Below are positions 1-11,003 of a stretch of 64,000 bases of DNA, piece by piece. Source of the DNA: Straminergon stramineum (Eukaryota > Streptophyta > Bryopsida > Hypnales > Calliergonaceae); contig OY987264.1 in the NCBI GenBank assembly GCA_963920665.1, positions 35,072,906-35,136,905 on the forward strand. The letters are read 5' to 3'. The position numbers and the translations under genes were made by a program. The notes beneath the pieces were generated by a model. It saw only the letters and a program-made list of their open reading frames with translations, did not search any database and was not told where the DNA came from. Position 1 is the first letter of the stretch, and each line of letters begins with the position of its first letter.

Positions 1-900
1 TCTGTTTGTCATCTAGAAATCAAACGTCGAAGCACTAAGGAGTTAAAATACCTCCACAATTCACCAAGGTTCAAAATAGAAGATACCTCCGGGGAGGTTC
101 TAATGTTTCAAAAGAATGGCCATTTGCTTCTATATGATTCTTACATTAAACAACACTTTTGAAATGCCACACACCTAATGCCTCCAAAGAAATTTGTTGT
201 CATCTCATTGAGAATTTTATTTGAGCAATTTTTATATCGAAGTAATCCTTGAAAGAAGTTTGGTGTTGTACTCCTCAAGTTTAAATAGATCTTCAGCAAC
301 TCATTCACTTAAGGTCATGATTTTAGGAAATACCTTTGCCAGAGAGATCTTTTGAAACACCTTCATTAGCATATCCAAGAACCTCAGATTGATTAATTTA
401 TTTTGTCTCGAAAGGCAGCAGTAAAGATAATGGAAGAAATTTTAAAAAGTATCATGTGAAATCCTCACAAACATGACATATCTTGGGGAACAAAGGTAAC
501 TACACCTAAAATCACACAAATAAGCAATTCACTATGGTTCCTATTACTATATTGAATTTTTTGTGGAGCCTTGTTGGTAGTCAAAGGGGATTCTAGATTC
601 TCTTAGAATGCTTTTTTGGGACATTTTATGAATTAACTACACATCCTCCAAGTGTTGAAAATAGGTGTTTCTAAAAGCAATTGTAGATTCTCATGAATAG
701 TGGGAGTACATTCTAGGCAAGAATCTAGAGTGGTTGATTTTAGAAAGTAGTCGAAATTAGGTGTAATTACCTCAATGCATGTAGAAACAATGGATTAGAC
801 TTAGACAAATCACATCTCATTGATCATATCTTAAACTTATATGAAATTAACCCTTTGAATGAAGCAATGTTGCTCTCAAACAGAACTTCAAGGAAAGTGC
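1..900. other. AT-rich intergenic DNA, no gene seen
   Basis: No reading frame or recognisable element is visible. The sequence is low-complexity AT-rich DNA like the rest of the repeat-rich flanks. It ends at a TTAA (901-904) that marks the start of the large repeat that follows. Confidence 0.6.
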
Positions 901-2002
901 TTAACCCTTAAAGGACATTGCAAGCCCTACATGCATTCTAAAAGTCATAACCTAAATTTTTACATCATTTTTTATATAATTTTTTTAAGCTTAAATAAGA
1001 AAATCTATCTCCAATAATATAATATTTATTTCATTTGAATTCTTTTCAAAATTTTCATTTTTGTGACACTTTGAAGATAGCATCTAGAAAGCTGAAAATA
1101 CATCACTTTTGAACTTTTTCTATTGAATTTCTCTTGGTGAAAGTTTAAGGAATACATCAATTACACCATTATATTTGTCACTATTATTTCTATTTTTCTT
1201 AAAACTCTCATAATATTTTAAGTATTTTTATAGTCATTATAATTTTTGCAAGAAATTTCATTAAAAATCATATAAAATTCAATTTGATGTTTTTAATTAT
1301 GAAAAAATGAGATTAAATTTTACACATCAATTACGACATGTGGAAAATATCATTTTTTTGAAATGTGCATTCTAAGGTAGAAATCTAATGAAGTTTGATC
1401 TAATGAAATGTTATTCAAGGGATAAGGTCTAACATTCAGAATTGAAGTGATCATGAGCAATAAAAGTTTTCCATTCCTCACTAGTGCTAAAATGGATTTT
1501 AGTAAATAATCCATCACCTTATGAAGATAAAGCAACCCATTGTGGTCAAAATTAGGAGCTTGGCCTCATGATGTTGCTGCAATTTTTCAATTTTTTCCCC
1601 AGAGAAAGACAAGTGTGAAAATAGTGAGAGCAATTGAAATTGTATTTTTTTTGACAAAGAATGAATTTGATATGAATTTTTAAAGTGTTCTATGCATCAT
1701 GGCCAAAAAGAGTTTGTAGACTACCCCAAAACCAACAAAATCAGAATCCATGATGCTCATCTTGTTCACCTAAAGCAATCATAATATTCTCTAATATGGA
1801 AGGCCTAAAAAAAGTCAATTCTTAAAATGAATTTACACTAAAAAGTAGGAGGTTCCCAATGAAGTCAATAATCACTCCATTACTATCATGTAAGATTTGC
1901 ATTGTGGCCCAAATCTCACATACTGAAAAAACCTATAATGGGATCATTCCTTAGGTGACTCTATTATGGGTCATATGACCACAATGAGTTGCTTTACCTT
2001 AA

Positions 2003-2224
2003 CTCCTAAACGATGCAACGGACATTTTTTGTCCGATCAACATCTAGGAATTCTCCTCTGTAGGACAAAAGTGAAACTATTCATCCTCGGAATTAGGGGT
2101 GGAAAGGGGAAATCTTCTACAGTAGTTTGACTCCCAATGGGTATTTTTGATTTTTTTAAAGTAGATGATGTCACACAGTTCCCAAAGGCATGATTTCCAT
2201 AGTCACCAACCTGGCGTTTAAGGG
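2003..2224. mobile_element. 222-bp TTAA MITE (family A)
   Basis: The element lies between direct TTAA copies at 1999-2002 and 2225-2228. Its ends are CTCCTAAACG and, in reverse complement, CCCTTAAACG. The inverted copy of the host repeat has a single uninterrupted TTAA at 59032-59035 at exactly this position, so this is a verified insertion. A diverged inverted copy of the same family lies at 20552-20771. The TTAA duplication is diagnostic of piggyBac-type transposition. There is no coding capacity. Confidence 0.85.
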
Positions 2225-2248
2225 TTAAATCATAATCATCCACACATT

Positions 2249-2684
2249 ATGAAGTTTTTTTGTTTTTTTAGAAAATCCTTTATTATAATAGATGAGGACT
2301 TATACTCCATTACCAAAATACGAGAAAGGGTTGCATATTACCATTTGCCATTGGAGGTTGCCTTGGATGTTATGCTCCAAATTGCAAAAGGCATATCTTA
2401 CTTGCACCAACAAGGCATTGCCCATCAAGATTTGAAGTCTTTGAACATCCTTTTGAAATTGCAAGAAGAATTTGATGATCTTGATTTTCAAATCAATTCT
2501 AAAGTAAGTAGCTGACTTTGGAAGTGCAAGACATTACAATCCCAAATATCCCGAAGGCTTTGTTCTTGTTCCAAACATAAAAACATGAAAATTAGAACTC
2601 GTTCATGAAGAGCTCCAGAATTGTTCCACTCCAACTGAAGGAAGGTTTTTTTATCCATTTTTTTGGCACAAATTAATCCCAGAG
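2249..2684 (+). pseudogene. Protein kinase fragment carried in repeat
   Basis: The translation matches subdomains VIb to VIII of a plant serine/threonine kinase. The catalytic loop reads AHQDLKSLNILLK, so the usual HRD arginine is Q. The DFG motif reads ADFGSAR and is in a different frame. The APE motif reads RAPELF. An in-frame TGA replaces the tryptophan expected just before the APE motif, and other frame changes occur, so no full kinase is encoded. The same fragment is present inverted at 58640-58990 in the second copy of the host repeat, so it duplicated as part of that repeat. Whether it was captured by a transposon or is all that remains of a gene is inference. Confidence 0.75.
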
Positions 2685-3221
2685 TTTTGCTGAAGCCACT
2701 TGACGTCTATGGATTTACAATAACATGTTCGGAACTTCTTACCAAGCAAATCCCACTTCCAGATGACAAAGATCTTTAAGTTGTTGTTCTTGCTTCGAGC
2801 AAGAAGTTTAAAAATTGTGTTTTTTTCATATCTAATTGTAGGATATTGCACTAGGATATTTAAAGAATGTATCAAAGAAAGTTCATAAACTTTGACCACA
2901 TAGATTGCAAGATATATGTATTTAATTTGAAGAAAACAATTTTCTTTGCACCTTGCTTGACTAGATCTTTTAGCTATGAATCTTCTCAACTTAAAGTTTT
3001 TGCACTATTGATTTTGATTTTCTATTTTTTCTATTGAAGACTTGAGTTGAGACTTGGAAGAAAAGTTTAAAAAAAGTACACTTGATTTTTGTCTTTAAAA
3101 AAATTGTTGAGGTATAGAAGTAAATACTAGATTGAACAAAGAACTAAATCATTAATAGCTCTAAGAAGGAATTGAAACACAACAATCCCAACAATGATAT
3201 TGTTCTAGCAAGCAAACTTAA

Positions 3222-3790
3222 ACCCTAAGAGCTTCCACATCCATTTTCTAGACAATGAACACATTGGAACTAAAGTTTCATCCTCCTAACTACTTGGATG
3301 AAGGTTATTCTAATTTGTGGAGACACATTATCAAGTTGTTGTCCCATCAAAGGGTTGGATTTGGTGTTACTAGAGTACATATTTTTCTAAAATGATCAAT
3401 GTGGAAGTATGTCAAGTGGTCAAACTACATTGACTTTAGTTCAAAACTGGATTTGCCAAAATGAGGTCATAGATTTTAAGAACACAAAAATTTCAAAAAA
3501 TCACCATGTCAAAAGAACCTCAATTCAAATCCATTCCAACAAATTTTACTCAAGAAATGATAATATTTAGCTTGAAATCAAATTTTGAAGGAATTTTGGA
3601 ATTTCTCTTTCGAAATTTATAAAAATATATTGGTGATAGCATTGGTGAATCTAACTATATAGATGGAATCTACAAATCAAAATCTACAACTTCTTTTTGT
3701 ATATAAATTCCAAAATATGCTTCCAAATTGAACTTTCTAATGATTTTTCTCAAATCGTCAAATCTAGAGATGAATCAAGACGTTTAGGGG
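3222..3790. mobile_element. 569-bp TTAA element (family B)
   Basis: It is flanked by TTAA at 3218-3221 and 3791-3794, with ends ACCCTAAGAGC and, in reverse complement, CCCCTAAACG. The other copy of the host repeat carries the empty site, a single TTAA at 53650-53653 with the same sequence on both sides. A second member of the family is at 42574-43147 in the same orientation. No ORF of note. Confidence 0.85.
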
Positions 3791-5320
3791 TTAACCTAGT
3801 CTAATAATTTTTTCAAAACACTCATGAAAATTGTATTAAAAACTGAATTCTATAAGTAATTTTTTCAAGAAAATGCTTAGAATGCCTAAAAAACAAGATA
3901 ATTGTCCATAACTTTCTCATTACTAGTCCAAATAAATTGAATCAAAGCTTCAGCTATAGATAAGAATATAATCTTTGAAAAAAAATTAAAAATGACTAAA
4001 AATCAATATTTTTAAAAATTATTTTGTATTGCCCCTCAAATTGCTTTTGGGACTTAGGGTGGCATAAGTTTTGCTCCCAAACATTGAAGGATTGAAATAA
4101 AAATTATATTCTCATAATGCTAATGTGATTTCTTATGTTCAGAAAGAATTTTCAACAAATCATGTCAAAAATTGAGGTCACAGAAGCCTATCCAAAATCC
4201 CAAGAGTTCCTAGAAGGGACTTCAGGACTTTAGGAGATTAAGATACAATGACAATTCTTCCACCAAATCAATCTTGTATTTAAAGTTTCTATTTTAAGGA
4301 TGTAACTGGGAAAATTGTTGAGAAGAAAACCTCCATAATTGGATAATTCTTATTGTTTGAATATGGTTAGGTTGGCACTACAACCCATTTTGTACAAGTG
4401 CAAAGGATTTACATTTTGATATTTAGACTTTGATGAATTTTGCTTTGCCTTGTGTAAATGTAAGGTTTGTCATGTGCACAATTTTTTTTAGATATTTAAA
4501 TGTGTAAAGGCACCAAAAACAATTAGGGAGCATCAAGCCTCAAAGTTTTTGAAGGAAAATTGGATGATGATGCCAAGTTGTTTCAATTTCTGAAAATAAT
4601 TTGGATGAAATTTCCAATTTAAAATGAAATTCATCCAAATATATGAAGAAAAAGTTTGTTCTATCTAAAATATGGATGAAAAATAAAATATTTGGCTACA
4701 TCCTTTTCTTATATGTTGCTACTGTAGCACTTCTCCAAAAAACAAGAAAAACCCTTGTCCTATGTTGATTACATTTGATGAAGGAGGTTCAATGAGAGCT
4801 CTTCTTGGTGTACTCTTGGACCTCATGTCCATATTGTCAAACCATACTAAAAGGCAATGCATTTTCCTATATTTCACATGTGGGTGTTGACTGAAGAAAA
4901 ATTGATGAATATAGTCATCATGATTAGGAATTTCTTTGAAATGAAGATGTGGTCAAACTTGGCAGTGGACTTTGACAAGTTTGAGGGTCACCATGATTGT
5001 TTTGTAACCTCTTGAATTTGATATTGAAAAATTGTGGTATAGCTTGACATTGGGCTTATAATATACTAGCAATTTCAAATTGCAATGAATCGTTGCACTC
5101 ACGTCAAGAAAGAACCCTCACTTGTTGCATTCTAGGTTTCTATCATGAACATTGGATGAAATAATTGGATGGTATTTCTCTGGGATGAACATGTAACAAA
5201 ATTTCGTAACAGGAGTTGTGACATTGCATACTTAATATGGTAGATAGTACATTGAGTGCTTCCCAATAGTATATTATATGCCCAATCTAGATAAAAACTT
5301 CATCGATGAGACTTTGTTAA

Positions 5321-6233
5321 CCCCTACATGACAATGAGTTTCCTTGGGGGACATCGCAAGGTTCAAGTAGGTTCTTATGATCTCAATTTTTGGCATGAAT
5401 TTTTGAAACTTTTATTGAAGATAGAAAAATACATTAGCTTTTGGAGAATATAATATTTATTTCAACTAGTGCTTAAGAGCAAAATTTATGCCACCCTAAG
5501 CTCAAAATGGAAGTCAATAGGCAACACCTAAAAAATCATGAAAATTCTAAACAAAATTTTAAAATTTAATTTCTAACAAATAATGTTTTTTTCTACATGA
5601 AAAGATTAGATTTATTTTATTTGGACTAGTGATGAGAAAGCTATGGAGACTCTTGCTTTTATATCAATCCAAGTATCTTCTTCAAAAAATATTTTATAGG
5701 TTTCATTTTCTAACTCATTTTTCACAATTTTTCAATAATGGAAGTTCCACATTGTTTAGTTTGCTTACTAGAACAATCTCACTGTTGGAATTAGTATGTT
5801 TCAATTCCATCTAAGAACTATTCACAATTTAGTTTTTCCTTCTATCTTGTACTTACTTCTACGAAATAGTTTTTAAAAATAAAAGAATATATTTCTTTTC
5901 TAAATTTCTTTTCACAAACCCTCAATTCAATTCTCCCATATAATTTTTTTTAATTCAAAATCTATGGTGCAAAAACTTTAAGTTTAAAAGAATCAAAGTC
6001 AAAAAATCTAGTCTAGGAAGGTGTAAATAAAACATCTATTTTCCCTTTAAATGCTTATTTCTTGCAATCTATATGGTCAAAGTTTCTCAAATTTATCCCT
6101 TTCAATCTTATATTATTCTACACCCTACAATCAGATATGCAAAAATAATAAAATTTTAAAAGTTTTTGCATTTTGCAATAAAAATGTAAGTTTCAAATGT
6201 TTTTTGAAAGAAAGATGCCTTGGTCCTGTAGGG
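5321..6233. repeat. Partial third copy of the large TTAA repeat
   Basis: This begins just after TTAA at 5317-5320 and is similar, in the same orientation, to 53221-54060. Shared landmarks include a stretch ending 'atgccaccctaag' and the segment around 5755-5830 that matches 53655-53720. DNA to the left of the TTAA is unrelated to that at 53.2 kb, which supports the TTAA as a true element end. Confidence 0.6.
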
Positions 6234-6463
6234 CATTAGAAGAGATTTAGTTGTACTAGAAGATTGTTTCAGGCTAGTTCTTCATGCTAGAACCAATCAC
6301 TACAGGTTAGAATTTAAAAATATAAAAAAAAAATTTAATGAATTTTTTTTTAAAATCATTTAAAAATATTATCTAATGCGGCCATCACTTAGCCACATTA
6401 GCCTAGTGTTGATGCTGAGTACCCACAATCCGAGTACTTATGGGAACTCACAGGCTTCTAATG
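6234..6463. mobile_element. CATTAGA MITE, copy 1 (230 bp)
   Basis: The ends are the inverted motif CATTAGAAG (6234) and CTTCTAATG (ending 6463). The interior has an A/T-homopolymer core and a 'gggaactca' motif near the right end. The same layout is seen at 27425-27774 and, in part, at 23318-23542. No clear target-site duplication was found, so the superfamily is unassigned. Confidence 0.6.
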
Positions 6464-7148
6464 GTTAAAGGATTAATGGCAACACATTTAATATATTAGT
6501 ATTCTTGAGATTACATTGATAATATGGCAATTCTACTCCTTCACTTCTTTGCTCCTTATATCGCTTCCTACTCTTGTAGAGGTGATAAATAAAGGAACCT
6601 CAAGGAACATTTTGGATCATTGTTGACTTTGCCAACATGTGGAAGTTTGTATATTCATGGTAGATTGCAATGTCTAAACTCAAAATTCCTTGCCATATAA
6701 GATGAGTGTCACTCACACAGTACATTCCTTATTTTCATAGTTTATTGAAAAATCAATAAAATCGTTGTTTGAGTTTCCTCTCTTTGGTTATGTTCCACAA
6801 AAATTGAGATTACCCAACCATTTTATTTTGTAAGAGACTTACAAATCTTTTAGAGACCTTGTTCACAAAACATAGAGATTGAACACCTCATTTCATTCCT
6901 CCCATACTAGCTCAAATTGGGACGAAGCCCCAATATCCTTGTTTTTCCCATTAAACCCATTGACTAACAATTGTTCATGAAAACTTTAACTCCCAATTTT
7001 CCAAAACTCTTTTTCAAAAAATATTCTATTTTCTTCCGAATATTGTGTTTAGTATTTTGAAACTATGGCCCATTGATAGTGATTGCATATTTTAGAAGTG
7101 CATATTGTATGTGCTTAGCCACATAGGGTCACATGAAAGTAATTTTAA

Positions 7149-8089
7149 CCCCTAAAGGTTTTTGACTATGTTTTCACCAAAAACGCTCCCAAACTGCCAT
7201 TTCTAGTCCAAGAACCAAAATTTAGAAAAAAACAACATTTTTGGACACATGTAACTATAGGATCTTGTATTAATCTGGTTTTAGAACATGTGGAAAAAAA
7301 TTCATGAATTTTCACCATGTAGATTGTAAGATATTAGCATTTGAATTGACAAAAATCCTTTTTTGATCCTTGTGAAAAACCAGGCAGCTGCTCTTCACAA
7401 GGTCATATTTGTCTGAAAAAATGTCCCAAATGGATGTCTCTTATAATTCATTCTTCAAGGCAAATTAGCTACATGCTTGAAAAATTTCAGATCATTTGGA
7501 ATCGTACAACATATAGGAAAAAAATAGTAAGTAGAAAGAAGTAGATAATTATTGAAAATACTAAATTGTTAAGAATTTATTTATGAATTTGAAAAATGAC
7601 AATCCCAATGGTTGGAATTTTGTAATAAACAATCTACATCCTATGATTTTTTTTTTTTAAATATTGAAAATTGAGTAAAATGAAGGACTTCAAAATTTAT
7701 TTTAGAATAGAGAATCCATTACTATCCACAAACTACCTGCAAACTAAAACTCCTCATAACTTTCACCTCATTGATCAAAATGGAATGATTCAAAGCTTTC
7801 CACATATATAGAAATCAAGAAATTCAATTTCAAATTTTTATTTTTTTAAAAGTGATTTTTAAGGAAGTTATTTTTGCTGCCTGGGCTCCCCGCCAAGCAA
7901 TGAAAACAACATATCATACAATAACTTTTTAACCATTTATTCAAAAGTTATGAAAATTGTTGGGTCTTAAAGATACTCCTCGGGCACATGATGTGTGAAA
8001 ATTTCAAAGAAAAAAAAGAAAAATTCTATCCATAGTGAGTTGCCCAAAATTGCTATGTTGCCAAAAAACACCGTTTGGTCCTTTAGGGG
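7149..8089. mobile_element. 941-bp TTAA element (family C)
   Basis: Flanked by TTAA at 7145-7148 and 8090-8093, with a perfect 10-bp terminal inverted repeat CCCCTAAAGG. There is no transposase. Homologous 3' portions occur at about 26230-26790 (same strand) and 60138-60245 (inverted), both ending in the CCCCTAAAG terminus next to TTAA. This looks like a non-autonomous piggyBac-type element. Confidence 0.8.
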
Positions 8090-8096
8090 TTAAGAT

Positions 8097-8400
8097 GATC
8101 ATATTTTTATATAAAAGCTATAAGGGGCATATTTCCAATACCCTATGTTTTATTGTAAATTCAATCATGTGGTTTTTTAAGTGGGGCTATCTTATGTATA
8201 AACTTTAACTAACAAATATTTTCCTACCTCCACCCTTCTTCACAAATTTTCTCTTCTCTCTACTACATACTCGTATAGGGTATGCATCATAAAACCAACA
8301 ACAATTTAAGTGCCATTGACCAAGTTACAATTTTTAATAACAAGTTTAGGAACCAACATTTAGATTTTGTATGCAAAAGTTATGAAGGAACAAAGTTTGG
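8097..8400. repeat. Copy of the 46.4/48.4-kb inverted-terminus arm
   Basis: This matches the arms of the element at 46378-48440. Shared landmarks are 'cctacctccacccttctt', the 'ctctactacatac' motif and the 'ccattgaccaagt' motif in the same order. It is directly adjacent to the TTAA element that ends at 8089. No partner arm was seen nearby. Confidence 0.6.
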
Positions 8401-9828
8401 TCCTAAAAGTATTTCTTCCACCTAGGTACATAATTAATTGATTTTGGAGATGTAGTAGATGCAAGAAATGAACTGATCCAATAGATTAACATAACCTTGC
8501 CAACTTACTCCAGAATGTTATGATGCATGTTACCAATTCTGAAATACATTGTTGTGGATATTGGTGCAGCATAAGTTACTCTCAAAATGGTTTTGTTGTG
8601 CTCTTTGCAACTCCTCTCTTTACAGCTGGAAAATGAATGTTCACAAGTGCCTGGATTAGGAGCAGCAAAGCTAAGTTATGTGTTCCCCCCCCCTTCAAAA
8701 AAACCCCCAAAAAAACCAAACAACACCCCTCTTCTGATTGATACTGATGTTGCTCATATGAATTGTGCAGACAGAGGGGGCTGTAATCCTGGAATATGGT
8801 CCTCAAAGATGTCCTTGGTATGAACCTGTGCTTCCTTTCAAAAATATTCTCAACTGAATGAGTTTTGCCTAACAATTAGCTTTCATGACATCATTAATAG
8901 AAAACAATGTCTAATTGGCCAAATATTGTTCAAGTTGACATGTCCCAATTGACATTTATTAGTTGATAGAGTCAATTTGGACTGTCTTTCAATTGAGCAG
9001 TGCATTCTCTACCAAATGAAGCACCGTGACACTTCCTACTTATAATTTAGAGAGAGAGATATAGACACTCATTTCAGTCTTTACACCCCTTAAGGTAGGA
9101 GGTGCAGAAACTGCTCACTTAAGAGCATTTTGGCTTAGGATGTCTTCTATGCTGATCAAAGCATTTTTTAACAAATTTTCAGAGAAAGAAGAGAGGGAGA
9201 CACATCCATCACAATTTGATTTGTAATTTTTAGAGTTAAACTGAATTAGATATGATTTTCTAAAGATCACAGTAGTAGGGTGCTTTTTGAGTCCATAGGT
9301 ACTACCATGAAATGTCAAATACTTGTCCTTTAATGGTGCAAATGGAGTCCAAAAATGAAGATGTACTAACCTTAAACTGCAACAACATGGTGCATTTAAT
9401 TGTCTAAGATGACACAAAGTCTCCCACCACTCGTAACTCCACATTATGTACACTGAAATTTTGTCAACTTCCTAATCAAACTCAATCCCCAACCATTCTT
9501 GAAACTGTGCAATGAGAATTCTAAATTGGCACCAATGCTTCAATGGGCCATTTTTCATCCATATAGTGACAATTCCTAATACACTCTAGGAACAATTCTT
9601 GAAGCATGGGCAGAGTTTGCACCTCCTACCTTATTCAGGCATTTTCTGGCAAATTAATCCTCAAGCTACTTAAATGCGCATACAAGATAGATTTTGGACA
9701 TTATTTTGTGACTTTAGTAGAAAGACATCAAACCCAGATATTTTTGTATCTCAACAGTTCGTAATGTGGCAGAGAAGGTGGAACAGTATTCAAATGCTAT
9801 TCACCCTTGTTCAGACTATAATGCATGA
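8401..9828. other. Intergenic DNA, no gene recognised
   Basis: Only short overlapping frames are present (for example at 8582-8875 and 9115-9453). None resembles a known protein. There is a C/A homopolymer stretch near 8687-8730. I see no element ends here. Confidence 0.5.
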
Positions 9829-10037
9829 TTAACCCCTCACCGCCCAGGGTGACCAAAAGTGTCCACTACGAATTAAAAAAAGGCTCCCCACGCCGCGGGT
9901 GGGGACAAATTTGCCAGGCACGATTATGATTCATGTCACGGCAGATATTAGAAACAGACCTCTGCAATTGGCAACGACAGGGGACGTGCAACTCGTGAGA
10001 GGGAGTCCTCAGATTGGCAATAGGGTAAACATCGGAC

Positions 10038-10859
10038 ATGGTCGTTAGTCCAAATTTCCGGATTTTGACCGGCGTTAGGCGGTTCCAGACCGTTGGACTT
10101 AGGATGCGTCCGGAGAGGGAGGCTTTGCAGTACTCTTCGAGGGAGAGGCAGAATTCTTGCTGCGAGTTCAATGGCGCCATGGGGTGGACACACAGTGCTG
10201 AGAGTGACAAGGCTGCACGGAATTGCTCACACAATGGAATTTGGTCCTCATCCTCGCTGGGGTTTCGTGAGAGGAGGGAGTGGTGGGCCGCGATGACACC
10301 ATCATTTGGGGGAGTTCGGTTGTTTTCTGGAGTGTCCTCTGTTTCAAGTTGTGGGCACCCCACCTTCTATGCTCACAATCACTTATTGAAATTGCGGTGG
10401 TCGAGTAGAATGACGAGTGCGCTGCACGATGGAAGAGCCACGATGGAGGAGGTACAAGAAATCCAGCATCTTCTTCATGAGTGGGCATTTGTGGAGAGTG
10501 GCAGCGTCGATGTTGCTCACAGGGTCGTCAAATGCCTCCACGAATGGCACCTATTTGAGTTTGAGGCGCCCAACTTCAATTTCTGGCCACAGCTTCCTTC
10601 GAACAAAGTGTGGAGACACTTGTGCTACACGCATATTGCAGCGGCATTGGGGTGGAAAAAGCGGATTCCTGAGGGGGATCCTCGTGGAATTCCACCAAGC
10701 GTGTATCATTTCATTAGAACAAGGTTGTGGCCAGACAAGGTCGAGAATCATGAAGAGAAGAGTGAGGTTGAGGGCAGCAGAGCGCTTGTTGGCAAGAGCG
10801 CCCCAGCAGACCACCCGAGTGGTCCTCGCATTGCCGGCGATTCCTACTTCATTGAGTGA
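10038..10859 (+). CDS. piggyBac upstream ORF of unknown function
   Basis: This is a 273-codon frame inside the piggyBac element, upstream of the transposase and in the same frame register. I do not recognise the product. Its second half, from about residue 135, reads like a compact helical domain rich in Trp, His and Leu (motifs EVQEIQHLLHEW, HIAAALGWKKR, SVYHFIRTRLW). The first 130 residues look less natural and may not be coding. An overlapping frame (10417-11109) covers the gap to the transposase, so an intron or a frameshift may link this ORF to the main protein. It could be an N-terminal exon of the transposase or a separate accessory protein. Start codon uncertain. Confidence 0.45.
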   Translation: MVVSPNFRILTGVRRFQTVGLRMRPEREALQYSSRERQNSCCEFNGAMGWTHSAESDKAARNCSHNGIWSSSSLGFRERREWWAAMTPSFGGVRLFSGVSSVSSCGHPTFYAHNHLLKLRWSSRMTSALHDGRATMEEVQEIQHLLHEWAFVESGSVDVAHRVVKCLHEWHLFEFEAPNFNFWPQLPSNKVWRHLCYTHIAAALGWKKRIPEGDPRGIPPSVYHFIRTRLWPDKVENHEEKSEVEGSRALVGKSAPADHPSGPRIAGDSYFIE

Positions 10860-11003
10860 CATCCCGCAACTCCAACCGGTGGGAGCGCAATTAGGGTACA
10901 ATGTGCAACAATCAATTGAAGACGGCCCAATTAGTGTTCAAGGAGACCACCATCGTGAAGAAGGTGAATTCGGGAGTCATGCAACTTTAGGGATTCCAGT
11001 ACA

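Larger units (their letters stand above)
901..4241. mobile_element. TTAA-bounded repeat with kinase fragment, left copy
   Basis: This repeat lies between TTAA at 901-904 and TTAA at 4238-4241, with ends reading CCCTTAAAGGACATTG and, in reverse complement, TCTCCTAAAGTCC. An inverted second copy occupies 53217-60137. After removing nested insertions both copies are close to 2.5 kb (about 2534 and 2504 bp). The left copy carries two TTAA-flanked insertions, at 2003-2224 and 3222-3790, that the right copy lacks. Similarity between the copies runs roughly 35 bases past the 4238 TTAA and reappears near 4730-4830. So either the two copies are an inverted segmental duplication that includes flanking DNA, or the TTAA is an internal landmark. 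The TTAA ends resemble piggyBac-type target sites, but no transposase is encoded. Confidence 0.6.

Noticed and set aside
2249..2515. Functional small kinase gene
   Set aside because: Only subdomains VIb to VIII are present, across different frames with stops, and the piece is duplicated with a repeat.
8587..8875. Overlapping frames of 78 and 97 codons on both strands
   Set aside because: Driven by a C/A homopolymer stretch; no protein resemblance.
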